Positions 1-11,260 of a stretch of 64,000 bases of DNA are shown here, in pieces. Source of the DNA: Pinus tabuliformis (Eukaryota > Streptophyta > Pinopsida > Pinales > Pinaceae); assembly GCA_031772625.1 (NCBI GenBank), contig CM062816.1:829603556-829667555 (forward strand), given 5' to 3'. The position numbers and the translations under genes were made by a program. Positions within the stretch are counted from its first letter, which is position 1. The number at the start of each line of letters is the position of its first letter. The notes under the pieces were generated by a model that was not told the origin of the DNA, ran no database searches, and worked only from the letters and a program-made list of their open reading frames with translations.

Positions 1-310
1 TATGGGGCACAGAAATAACAATATGGGGGTAATAGGGGCACAACAATATAAATAATGGGTATAACTACAATAGTAATGGGGTAATCACTAGTATTATAGG
101 GACCCAACATCGACCATGACATGTAATGACTTCCGTCTCTTCCTTAATACGTTATTAATCTATATTATCATGCAATTTGTTATGCTACCTAATATTTGTT
201 ATCATGCAGTTAGTTATAGCATGCGATTTGTTATGCCTCTTAAGCATCAAACATTCTATGTTTACCTCTAGCATTAATTACACACATCTTTGTCTTCAAC
301 TTTACTCACA

Positions 311-313
<3 letters not shown>

Positions 314-356
<43 letters not shown>
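314..356. repeat. (AT)n microsatellite
   Basis: An uninterrupted run of alternating A and T of about 43 bases is seen directly. It lies in AT-rich DNA without coding signal. Reading frames across it give only Tyr-Ile repeats, so the short frame covering it is not a gene. Confidence 0.97.
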
Positions 357-363
<7 letters not shown>

Positions 364-1499
364 ACTCATCCCCATAGGGATGTACCACGTATGCAAACAT
401 AATCAACATAATGAAGTCCTTTAATCCAAAACAAGTAGTAGAATCAAAGGTTTACTCATCGCAAGATTCAAACTAAGACAACATAAAAAATTTGCGATAT
501 GGGTACCTCCGATGTGGAAGATATGCGATAACATAATTAACTCATTTTAATAACTGTATCGGGTCCATAATATCAGAGGTTTTGATATTGGAGATAATCG
601 CAACATGCCACAGTTTGCAAACTTGCGTTATAATAAAGCTCTGATATGGTGGATGCCAGATTACAATTAAACTTGTTTTAATATCAATATCGCATCCATA
701 TTGTCGGCCATTTTAGATGATGGCACATAATGAAAGTTCCAATAAATAGATGTGATATTATATTAAATCCAATCTTATAATTATAGCAGGTCTACAAGTG
801 AATTGACGATCGACAATTTGATATCGGAGTTTTCATTCAAAAGTCTTGATATCAAGGCGGACATGAAATTCTTATTAATTAAAGTTAATACACCATATCG
901 GGTCTAGATATCGGAGATTCGAGCAAATCCGATGTCAGAGATTATTGCATATCACAACACACGACTTCAAGAATATCGGCGGGATATGGATATCGGAGGA
1001 AGTGCTCTATCGCAAGTCAGAGATTAGGGGGTTTCGAGTGCTAACATATAACAAAAACACCGAATCATCAACTGCACATATATGATATCGTTGTTTGTCT
1101 ATATACTTAACAGATTTCGATTAAAACACATCAATGGCGATACTCATCTAATCACATGCAATAACATATATGACAAATTTCAATGAAAATAGTACTTGAA
1201 CTCAAAAACATAGCATCAACGTAAAGATAATAGTGCCCGATACACATTCACTCTGCTCATAAATAAAATCGGTGTGGTTCTCCTTTCAATTAATACTTGT
1301 TTACAACTACAGTAGTAAAAACCAAAATTCTTCTTGCAAAATTTTAGAACCCCCTTTCTTCATAACAGTGAAGGGGATTTAAAGTTTAAAATCAAATCTC
1401 AAATATAGAAAAGCCCATAAAATGTTGTGTCGGTCCAAACAAACCACACTTCAAATAAAAATACAAACTAATAGTACAGTCCTGTTACAACAAGTTGAT
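357..1499. other. Gene-free AT-rich stretch with recurring ATATCGG words
   Basis: No reading frame here looks like a protein. The words GATATCGG and ATATCAGAG recur about ten times between 540 and 1,020. Related words (CCGATATCC, TATCAGAG) return on the other side of the coding-like block, between about 4,740 and 6,130. This suggests that both flanks derive from one repeat family, but I could not line them up as direct terminal repeats. Confidence 0.4.
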
Positions 1500-4480
1500 C
1501 AAAACTTGGACGAAGACTGTTTTGCCAATTGTTGTTGAAGTTCACATATATCTGTCATCAGCTTCAGTTCAGGTGGATGTTTAGGCCTAATGCACATCTG
1601 TGCAGTGAATAACACATCGCTGAGTGTTGGAAGCACCTAAAAAATTGTATTTAGAAGACACCTCAACATCAACCAGTGTCCATTTGGTTTGACTAGGAAA
1701 TTCCAATGGCATTATAAGTCAACATTTGATAGATCTTTTGTCCGTTCAACCTTCTTCTTTGATGAGTCTTGCCAACATTTTGTCAATATTTTAACATCAT
1801 GCAACATATCTTCTGGGCACTCCGAGATTAAATTTTCCTACAACAGGCTATTTTTGATTGATTTAATCATGTTTCTAGATATGTCCCTGGCACTATAGAT
1901 TTCCATTTTCGTTTTTTTAAGCCTTATCTCCCATTCTTGGAAGACAATCTCTTTATGAGATTCTTATATTTTGGAAGATTTGCTAATCGGCCCTCAGAGT
2001 TGTTTTTCCCACAATGAAATCATATATTTTTTCTTCAACTTCCTTGCTATATGTCCTCAGATCGGACAATTGATTCATAAGTGCATCAACGGATTGGAAC
2101 ATCTCTTCGATAATGGCCAGATTTTGGGAAAATAGAACCTGTTGATGAGAAAGTAGGTTATTAAGCTCCCTTGCTTATTTCATGAATTTTGTCATCTCAG
2201 GATTATCCTTCAGTTTCTCAATCATGCGCTCTAGCTCCTGTATATGGGCATCCTGACTCTTCATGTCAGATTCATATTGAATCTTCATACCATTGAAACT
2301 GGTTTGAAATTGTGAAAATTGAGCTTGCCATTGTTGGTCGATTCGTTTCTTTTGATTTTCTAAATTTGGTTCAAGGTGCCTTATTCTATCATCTTTCTCC
2401 CTTAGGAGTTGTTGCACTTATGTGGCTTTGTCAATTGATTCACTAGCATAGGCTCCTGCATATTTTTATAGTCTCCCAAGATCTTCAGGAGGGGTCACTT
2501 GGGCATCTTTCCATAGTACTTGAAAGGAGGTATTTGCAGGGACCAAAGTCTACATTTGTTTAGTCCTTCTCCTCTTTCTATGCCTGCTGACTACCGCTTC
2601 GTGTTTGGGATTATAAAATACATCGAGAGGAGGAATCTCCTCAATGTTGAGAACGACCTCAGGGGTCAGAAAAAATGGGATGATTTCTAGCTCATCAGTG
2701 TCCATAGTTTCTTTAGAAACCTCAATAGTGAACAAGGTCTTCTCAGTGATTACAGGAATCTGAGAAATCTGTGTCTGCGATGGAGTTTGTTGTTTTTTAG
2801 GGTCAGTCTCTTTAAGAAACTGATCCCAAATCACATTTAGACTTTCTTCTGTCGTTACCTTCTCTGCCTTTGCTTCGCTAGCTGCCGATGTTTCAGTTAC
2901 ATGAATTGCATCTTGACTCTGAGGTGTTCTCGTTCATGTGTCTTGTTCTGTATTATGGTGATTTAGATTCAGAATTTCACTGGGAAAATGGGAAATCCTT
3001 TTAACCCTGTATTGATGAAACTACACTAATTCCTCAGGGTTGAGTCATGTTGTTTCTTCTTTTTCAACCTCTACATAATTTGAGGCCAATTGAAAGAAAT
3101 CATCAAATTTATCAAGCTCGTTTGTTAACTTCCTGATCTTTGTCTGTGTTGTAATATTTTTAGCAGTATCAATCAGATCATACTGCCGATAGGCAATGGT
3201 TGGAAAGTTCATCAGTTGGATTTCGTCCATCTCCTTAGTAACATGTTTGAAATTCTCTAAAGAATAGAATCCACAACGAAACAGAAAAATAGGCCACATT
3301 GTCTTCTTGCTTTCCTTCATGACCTTAGACAGTCCATTTCCCATAGTCTAGTAGGCTATTTCTCGGGCTAGGAGCTTATCAGGGACATACAAGGGCAACA
3401 CATGAGGTTGTGCAAGGTTGCCGAAAAATCAAACATAGGTAAATGATTCCTCCCCAAACCATATTCCAACTGATATGAGGTCAATGTTGCCTTCAACAAA
3501 TATTCTAGGGCACTTCTCATTGAAAACGAACTGGTAAATAGGGAGGACGGCGCCATGGCTAATATTGTAAAAATGGGGTCTGTATTTTGATTCCCATAGA
3601 ATATTATGGTAAATGTGAATAGGCAAAGGGTCTTCAATAGTCCATTTCCATCCCATGGATGGAAAATTTGAAGTGAAACAAATATAATCCATAATGTAGG
3701 CACTCATGTAGAATGGGACAACAATAGTTTTAGAAAAAATATGCTTTTTCCTATATTCTAGGATTTCGTTGCTTAAGTTGTTGGACAAAAAATTTTCCCA
3801 GTCCATTACATAACTATTAGAGGTAGCTTCAATCAGGTGCACCCATTGGTTTGAAAACTTCTAGGTATTGGCATAGCCAAACAATATACACATCATTGCA
3901 ACAACAAAATAATAGGGTGCATTAATAGAGGCTATATCATACATACCCTTGTCCTCCCGCTTATGCTTGCTTGGATCTCTTCTCCATCCTTGAATGATCT
4001 CATATTGGTGTTCATTTTCCTACATGAACTTCTCAATGAAGTCTTTATCATATTTCTTCTGAGATGGTGGGAGGTGGTACATTGCAGACAAATATTTTCC
4101 AATGAAAGAGCTGATGATCGTCTGTCTCTTGGTTATAAAGTTCCTATATTCGATGTTCATATGATCAATGACCCATTTGATCATATCCATATAATGCAAG
4201 ATGCTTGGTCAAGCACTAACTCTATGGAGAAACGAATTGGCCACATCAATGTATGTAATTTCTGAAACAGGAACCCTATCCTCTGTTGTGACTATTCTTC
4301 GTGTGACTTTGGCCCTTCATCTTTAAAAATATTATACATGGCCTCCCAGGTAGCAACCCTAGCATCATGGGTGCATGCCGTGTCAGAAAATATCCCATGC
4401 ATTTTTGTGACCTTAGGAGGAGGAGAAATTGGCTGTTGTTGAATGAGAATTTTCCTTCTGGGTTTAGCCGGTCAAGACAT
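1500..4480 (-). pseudogene. Broken long reading region: globular part, basic stretch, coiled coil (unidentified, probably element-borne)
   Basis: Consecutive minus-strand open stretches lie at 3,429-3,842, 3,045-3,344, 2,550-2,834 and 2,175-2,417, with weaker coding-like signal above 3,850 and below 2,150. The upstream part is rich in aromatic and hydrophobic residues (for example SKTIVVPFYMSAYIMDYI) and looks globular. The stretch at 2,550-2,834 is acidic and proline-containing and ends in a basic cluster, HRKRRRTK, which resembles a nuclear-localisation signal. The stretch at 2,175-2,417 is strongly charged with heptad-like spacing and is probably a coiled coil. I do not recognise the family and see no gag, protease or RT motif. 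The whole is broken in about half a dozen places. The same order of parts occurs at 16,200-18,700 inside a clear LTR element, so a retrotransposon accessory gene is the best guess. A decayed host gene is the alternative. Confidence 0.45.
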
Positions 4481-4727
4481 TTCTCCCAAATTCTGGTTGA
4501 GACATTTCTCCTGAATTCTATTTATCAGGACTAGCATGCGAGGAAAAAACACAAGAATGAATAGTGCCTACACTTAGAGAAAATGACCAATTATTCATGA
4601 ATCCAATATTTTTATGAGTGAAATATTCAGGAATCGTTAGTATTAATGAAAGCATTTAGAATATCAAAAACCATAAATTCACTGCATTTCCTCTTTAATT
4701 GACAAAACGTACATCCACATGGCCTTC

Positions 4728-5170
4728 GACACACGTTAGCTTTATTGGATATTTTTATCAGAGAAATTAGATGGTTGTCTTACCAAAACTTGCGATCTCG
4801 TCTATCTCCGGACCCAATTAATTTTATCAGAACATCGTTAATATAAAATTGCATTTGCCCTTCATCGCAACTTTTGGAATGAAACCTTTGTTTAGATCTA
4901 CCAATATTTGATTGCGATATGTCTTATGCCCACGATTACCTTTATTATAATGACTTCAATGTAGTATTGTACACGTCAGCTTTATCAGAGATTTTTATCA
5001 GAGAAATCAGATGGTTTTCCTCGAAAAACTTGTGATCTCGTTTATCTTTGGACCCGATTAATTTTATCAAAACATCTTTAATATAAAATCGTATCCACCC
5101 TTCATCACAAATTTTGGAATGAAACCTTCGCTTACATCCGCCGATATCCGATTATGATATGCCAATAGTC
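4728..5170. repeat. Direct tandem duplication, period about 245 bp
   Basis: The segment starting near 4,728 (ACACGTTAGCTTTATTGG) returns near 4,973 (ACACGTCAGCTTTATCAG). Both are followed by the same series of words: TTTTTATCAGAGAAAT, then GATCTCGT, then ATTAATTTTATCA, then TTTTGGAATGAAACCTT. Similarity stays high across nearly the whole unit, so this is a two-copy tandem repeat. No coding signal is visible. Confidence 0.85.
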
Positions 5171-5463
5171 CTTGATTCCTTTGAACTCTTTGTGAATGTC
5201 GTGCTAGCCCCCAAATCAGAGCTCTCTTCATCGACCATTTCTAATCGGAGGTGTAACCTTGGTGCACGACATGTCAATTCGCCGATTGCCGATCATTGAT
5301 CACCTTCTGTGTTTGGCCCTTGGTCTTGTAGCCCTTCACGTGACTGCAGTCTAGCTCTTGTATCAGAGCCCTTCAATCGGAGGTTATCAATCAGAGATTT
5401 CACTTCAATGCACAATACGCCTCAACCTCCAATCATTGATCTCCCATACGTGACGCCATTTCT

Positions 5464-5710
5464 GCCACGTATTTTCCTCTTGTCACCTTGTTAGTAATGC
5501 CACGTGTTACCCTTTTTTGGCTTATTGTGAGCCTTGGAATTGTTGAAGACACCTGCCACATATCAATTGTGTTAACACATCGTGATGAAACCAACCTCCT
5601 CGTGTCACTTCTCGCAACCAATTATTGGTTGCCACACGTCCCTTAACGTATCTAGTGTATGTTTGCCACATGTCTCTTATCAAATCCCGTCTTTTGCTAC
5701 CACGCGTCCC
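5464..5710 (+). promoter_or_regulatory. Cluster of six CCACRYGTC-like motifs (G-box/ABRE-like)
   Basis: The motif (G)CCAC-R-Y-GT occurs at 5,464-5,470, 5,499-5,510, 5,555-5,564, 5,631-5,640, 5,665-5,674 and 5,699-5,710, always in the same orientation and mostly followed by C. One copy contains a perfect CACGTG. In plants such ACGT-core sites bind bZIP and bHLH factors. No gene start is visible next to the cluster, so it is probably a fossil repeat promoter or simply a tandem-derived array. Binding is inference. Confidence 0.4.
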
Positions 5711-5789
5711 TTTGGGAAGAGAGAGAAAAGGCTCCAGTTTCTTTGGTTTTGCAGACAAATCCTTTGTTAATTTTGTATCGCCCATCCTA

Positions 5790-8132
5790 ACACATTAACA
5801 CTAGCGTCCCATTCCTGGTGATTTCATTGCATATCACAACTCACATATCGACGTTTTTGAAATGTTGTCACACTGTCTCAATTCCAAAGATAAAGTACAT
5901 ACCTTGGACCCTTGACTGGCGATTGTCGATATCATAAGACCCCCGACTGTTGATATTGACTTTCATATAGTGTCACCTCTAATAATCGGCAATCGTCGAT
6001 ATCATATGCGGATGTGATTAGTCTTTTTATAATGTTTTCATGTGATTTCGCCTCTGTTATGTTGCAACTTTCCAATAACACATATTTGTGACGCATGTCA
6101 TGTTAAAACCTCTGATATCAAAACCTCTGATACCTAATAAGCTCTCCTTTTGGCTCAAACAGGGATGAACTCAGGGTCCAAATGTCCTATCAACGTTGCT
6201 TTGCGCCTCTTAGTGCAAATGCTAGTATACGTATTGCCACTATTCTTATGTATTTTGGCAAACACAACAAAATGAGGGTGTATTTAGATTTGCTTGAATT
6301 GTTTGACAACATTATCTAAATTAATTTCTCTTTAAAACAATTACTTTTGATTTTCAATAGAACCGTTACCAAGTCTGAGAGACATACTAATGGATTATGA
6401 ATTGTTTAATCCCACATTTGGCTGTAATATTTCTAAATATTGTAAGATTTTGTAATTGAAGTAAGATGACTACCTTTTTATAACAATTATTGAGCCGATA
6501 GTCTCATTCTACAGCCCAGTATGATGTGTAATGCTAACCGTCCATCATCAAAGTTGAAATTTTGCTCATGTGGGCAAAAATAAAAAATTTAAAAAGTCTA
6601 AAAATTAAAAAATTAGATAACTATACAAGATATTTAAATAATGTGGGATCATAAAAAAATTTGTACGTGAAGAAATTGGATCCCTCTCGGCTCATGTTAG
6701 ATCTATATTTAAGATGCATCTATGTTGGTTTAATCTCACTTCGGGTTATTTTTGGTTACCAGTCACCTATAAACACGAATATGATCTTACTTTCCTTCTA
6801 TCAAATCTTATCTAACCATGGAATTTAAAAACTGGAAAGTTAAAATCGACTAACCTGGTTGAACTTGCAGGTTTTCGTGCCATAGGGTTTAACGCCCATC
6901 ATATTTCACTTCTTCAACTTTCTGATTTTTTTCAAAATTTTTGATGATCAAAACAATCATTGTATTGATATTGATAAACACATAATATTTATATAACATT
7001 ATATATGTTATATGGTTTTATTTTTTAATTGAGACTACTTTATATTATGTTTTAATTTGTTGATTAAGTTGGCATATAAATGTTAAATGTTAAATTTTAC
7101 AACCATTTACGCCTACACATCTCCCCTATACTAAGTTGTAGAGCGCCTCTTAACACAATTACATAATTTTGTTATAATGTTTATGATCCTATGATATAGT
7201 AAAAAGTGCTAAGAAAACAATATAATTCTATTATGGCCAATAATTAATAGCCCATGGGAAATGGTTGGATGATATTGTTGTGGTCAAATTTGATTAACGC
7301 TCTTATAAAATTTTAACCTAAAACCCCAAAAGTGTATTCACTTATGTCACGTGGCATTGGATATTGATTTAGTAATGATTTTTGAGTGTATGATTGATTA
7401 AATAATTACAATTTTTTTTCATTAAAATGATTAACTTATAACATTGAAGATGAAAAAAAAAGACATGAAAAAAAGCCAATTTAAATTTTACTTCTAAAAT
7501 ACAAAATAATATATTCTTGATTTCAAAAATAATATTATAATATCTAAACTCTTAATTTCAATGTTACTTTGATAAATTATACTTCACAACATATATCATA
7601 TCTCCAAAAATAAAGCATCACACATTACCTTATCTTAGATTTTGTAATAGAATGTGCACTACAAAGTGCTTAGATGGATCTCCTTTCCAAAGTAAAGCTA
7701 TCCAATATTATAATACTGTCAATAAAATTAAATAATTACTATATTTAACATTATATAAAAGGTTATAAAATTTATATAATTTTAATATTTATTATTATAA
7801 ATAAAATAATAAAAAAATAATACATATTATATATATAAATAGTTGGATATATAGATATATAAAGCAGTCAAAAATAAAATTCAAAATTTACTTACTCACA
7901 TCATAGTTTTAATAAGTTCATAATTTTTTACAATTGAATATACAAATTACACCAAAAACCTTTTTGTTACCTAATAACCTTCATTATTAGAATTGAATGG
8001 GGTCACACAAAACCGACAAAGAATCTATTACTCTAGGGTGCCTATAAATGGATTTATCTGAGGTGGGTGTAGAAGGTGTAAAATAAGTATGTATTTGGTC
8101 AAACATCAATATCATTAAATTGATTAAATTGT
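5790..8132. other. Gene-free AT-rich stretch
   Basis: I see no coding frame longer than chance, no LTR pair and no RNA gene in this stretch. It is A+T-rich, with several poly-A and poly-T runs between 7,400 and 7,900. The words at 6,100-6,130 (CCTCTGATATCAAAACCTC, repeated once) match the ATATC-rich vocabulary of 540-1,020. Confidence 0.6.
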
Positions 8133-8391
8133 ACCTACTAATTTTATGTACAAATTAAAGTATTTTGGACTTATATATAAAGTTAAGAGTTACTTGTCAT
8201 ACATAATAGACATTATTTTATGTACAAATTATACCTAATAATTTTATGTGCAAATTAAAGTATTTTGGACTTACATATAAAGTTAAGAGTTACTTGTCAT
8301 ACATAATAGACATTATTTTATGTACAAATTAAAGTTGGTTGGAGTTATATATAAAGTTAAGAGTTACTTGTCTTACATAATACACATTATC
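8133..8391. repeat. Short tandem repeat, three copies (about 100 bp, then 74 bp)
   Basis: A unit containing TTTATGTACAAATTAAAG, then TATATAAAGTTAAGAG, then TACTTGTCATACATAATA begins near 8,141, 8,241 and 8,317. The first two copies share about 100 bp including a short spacer (ACCTAATAATTT). The third lacks the spacer, giving a 74-bp step. Copies are nearly identical, so the array is relatively young. No coding content is seen. Confidence 0.9.
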
Positions 8392-8921
8392 AGGAAGGTA
8401 AATGAAACAAAATCCTAACCATTGACATAACATTTTAAAGTCAAAAACTTTTAATTAAAATATAAATTGTACGTGTGTTTTATATGGTGTAAAAGCTATT
8501 TTGCATTCAAATTATATACCATCCAATGTTTTTACATTAATTCCCGACCAAACATGTCATTAAAGTGGGTTTTGTTCCTTAACATCCTTACACTCTACAC
8601 GCTAAAATACATTATGTGCAAAATAGGACTCGAGACATTTCCTTTATCAGGGTTCCCTTTATACACCACGTTTACTCATTTCATATCAAACTACTCTCTG
8701 AGACATCATTATTATCGATGTTCATTAAAGACTCAGCAATATATACTATATTTTTTTGTTTCATGATTATGGATTATATTTTGTTGTTTCTTAGATTAAT
8801 AATATTATTAGTTATTATTCGTGAATGCAAGTTGACTCATTATTAGTTTCAGTTTTGTTTTTTAATCAAGGGAATTAATAGACTTATCGTTTGTCACTGA
8901 GAAGGTTTGGGGTTGAGTTGC
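8392..8921. other. Gene-free stretch before the H1 element
   Basis: Two overlapping small open frames (99 and 76 codons) lie at 8,467-8,846. They have low-complexity, Phe/Tyr/Leu-rich translations and no recognisable domain. I regard this stretch as non-coding. Confidence 0.6.
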
Positions 8922-9602
8922 TGTAATATACCTACAAAGGATAATATGGGGTACATAGGGAGGTACCCAAGGGAACTATGAATGCAATGGGCTATAGTGA
9001 TGAACTAGGTCCACTTTGTAGTCAACAGGTGCTTAGCTTGAGTGGTTTTCCATCCCATCCACCTAGGTTCAAGTCCTTAGAGACATGACTCGTCATAGTA
9101 AGGATGGAAGGATAGACATCTCGTTGGAGTTTAAAATCTTGGCTCTTGTTTTTGTGGTCTACAGATGTCTCGGTCCTAAGGTTGAACTATGAGTTCCTTA
9201 TATATGTGGTTGCAGTTTGTTGCATATATCTCGGGAGGTTGCTAGTTCCCTATCAAAATTTTTCATTTAAAAAAAATAAAAATAGGTCTACTTTGTAATT
9301 AAAAAGAAATAATATAATAATAAGGGGCATTTGGTATAAGACATTAGGAATACTCATGAGAAATATAAATACACATGATTATCATTATATTAGAGATGTG
9401 TTGAGTTTTATTGTCTTGTAGCACGCATGACTTGTGAAGTGATTCATTCTTTTAGGAATATTTAATGGTATTAACCTACCTTAAAGGTTCTTCTCTACAT
9501 TATTTATGTATTTTATAGTAAATGTCTTTGGTATCTTCATGATTTGGGCTTGTACTGAAAATTTTCACAGTAGTTTATCCTATACATTTTTGAAGTTTTA
9601 CA
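8922..9602 (+). repeat. H1 5' LTR, containing a SINE
   Basis: The LTR begins TGTAAT and ends TTTTACA. It matches the 3' LTR at 26,312-26,708 along its whole length except for 9,023-9,282, where a SINE is inserted. Without the SINE it is about 405 bp, against about 397 bp for the partner. A TATA-like ATATAAATACAC lies near 9,363, in the same place as GTATAAATACATA in the partner. A tRNA-iMet-like primer site follows at once. Confidence 0.85.
9023..9282 (+). mobile_element. tRNA-derived SINE inserted in the H1 5' LTR
   Basis: This is a 260-bp insert. Its head has a pol III A-box-like TAGCTTGAGTGG (9,034-9,045) and an exact B-box GGTTCAAGTCC (9,066-9,076), and its tail is A-rich (about 9,270-9,282). 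It is flanked by a 17-bp direct repeat (9,006-9,022 and 9,283-9,299, two mismatches). The H1 3' LTR has the uninterrupted target at about 26,387-26,404 (CCACTTTGTAAT), so the empty site is present in the same window. Internal promoter, tail, target duplication and empty site together make the SINE call firm. I cannot name the family. Confidence 0.88.
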
Positions 9603-9607
9603 ACCAA

Positions 9608-9619
9608 TGGTACTAGAGC
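9608..9619 (+). other. H1 primer-binding site, tRNA-iMet type
   Basis: TGGTACTAGAGC lies five bases after the 5' LTR. It is a near match to the initiator-methionine tRNA complement (TGGTATCAGAGC) used by many plant LTR elements, and it fixes the + orientation of H1. Confidence 0.75.
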
Positions 9620-9639
9620 TCTTTCTTTGGATGAAGTGG

Positions 9640-10460
9640 GAGAATTTTGGGGCACAAATTTGGAGGTTTTTTTTTTGTTTTTGTTGATTTTGATGGGAAA
9701 AAGAGGATGGCATAATTTAGGGATATTATTGAAACCTTTTGTGTAGAATTTGAAGAATCCAATCCATGGAATGAATTCCTCTCCAAAAATACCAATTAAA
9801 AAAAAATCGTCCAAAACAGAGTGTGGGAAGTGAAGTTATCAACATTTGAAGATTGACAATTCTTTAGGGCTTTTGCAAGTGTGAATTTTAATGGTTTAAT
9901 TTAGGTCAATCTGTAAAAAGAAACTGTGCAAAATATGGAAAACCTAATCCAATAACTAAGTTTCTCTCAAATAATAGCTAATTTCCAAAAAAAATAAAAT
10001 TCAAATGGAGTCTGAGAAGTGAAGATATAAACAATTGAAAATTGACAATTTTTATGCCTTTCACAGTGTGATTTTTGTTGAATGAATTCATGGCAATGTC
10101 TGAAACTTTTTGTGCAAAAATGATGAATGTAATCCAAGGTCTTAATTTTTCTCAAAAAAATGCACAATTAAAAAAACAATCATCCAAAACAAAGCCCAAC
10201 AAGTGAAGTTATCAACAATTGAAAATCATTTTTTTTAGGGTTTTTGCAAGTGTGAATTTTTCTAATTGAATTTAAGTCGACTTCTGAAACTATTTGTGAA
10301 CACTTCGAGAATCTAATCCAATGGTTGAATTCCTCTAAAAAAATATCCAAATTCAAAAACAAAAATCATTCTAAATAGAGTCTAGCAAGTGAAGTTATTG
10401 ATAATTTAAAATCATCATTTTTTAGGGCTTTTCGAGTGACGACCACAAGTTTTGAAGATT
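9640..10460 (+). repeat. H1 leader tandem repeat, about 186 bp, four to five degenerate units
   Basis: The anchor AAGTGAAGTTATCAAC and its variants recur at 9,828, 10,017, 10,201 and 10,387, giving steps of 189, 184 and 186 bp. After each anchor come AATTGAAAAT, then TTTTTAGGGCTTTTGCAAGTG, then TGAATTTAAG-like words, then a TCTAATCCAATGG-like word. The array lies between the primer-binding site and gag, so it forms the untranslated leader. Short open frames inside it (9,575-10,362, minus) are shadows. Confidence 0.85.
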
Positions 10461-10688
10461 GGATATATTTTTATAGAGGGCATATATTTCATTTAAATGA
10501 AAACCAAAAGATCCAAAGAAGTGGTAAAATTTCATAATTGGGGTTATAAATGCAAATTTGAGGTGTACAACACAAGTTATGGTCATGTTACATATTTAGC
10601 CTCAAACCCTAACTACATAAGGGAGCTCCATTGAAAAGTAAGTGATTTTCTTTCAAACCATAGTTCTACGTTTGAGTTTTCGAGTAAG

Positions 10689-11260
10689 ATGCATTTTATA
10701 GAAAAAGATGATGGTCCTAATATTGAGGAATACATAAACAAAATGAAGTCAAAAGGGGGAAATGAATGGAAATTGTGGGTATGTATGTATTTAAAAGATG
10801 ATGCATTCATATGGTGGAACTCAATTATGAATGAGAATATATGGGAAATTCTAGACAAAAAATTTGAAAAAATATTTCTAGATAAGTGGTCTCATGATGT
10901 GAAGAAGGATAAGAAGAGCACTAGGAATTTATTTTCATATGACAACTTCATATTATCGGCTTATGGATGTAATCAACAAGATAACATCATTGTTTCTATT
11001 AAATCTAGTTGAAAGCATAATTTCAAAAATGTTAATTTGGTTAAAAAATTGCAAGTTGCCACAAAAATATTCAAAGGAATCATATTGAGGGTGAAAATGT
11101 TCCAATGTTTAAATATTTGAAGGTTTCCATTGATAAATATGTGTTGCATTTATGTTTTTATGCTATAGATATGGAAGATGTGGATATTTTTTGGTATATC
11201 CTTGGATAGACTCAGTGGGTATAGTTGATATTAATATGAAAAATAAGTTTTTGAAGCTTT
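10689..11260 (+). pseudogene. H1 gag and start of protease-like region
   Basis: The open stretch at 10,689-11,012 (107 codons) has a gag-capsid look. The run WWNSIMNENIWEILDKKF, then LDKWSHD and a lysine-rich segment match the plant retrotransposon gag pattern in which a WW pair precedes a conserved W-x-F-L-x-K-W helix. Downstream coding-like signal in other frames, up to 11,260, includes a protease-like stretch ending near the insertion of the A-tailed retroposon. There are a few breaks. The family within Gypsy or Copia cannot be fixed without an RT. Confidence 0.65.

Noticed and set aside
357-6150. Flanks of the 1,500-4,480 reading region as an LTR pair
   Set aside because: They share short words (ATATCGG, TATCAGAG), but I could not align them as direct repeats, and no TG/CA ends with a target duplication were found.
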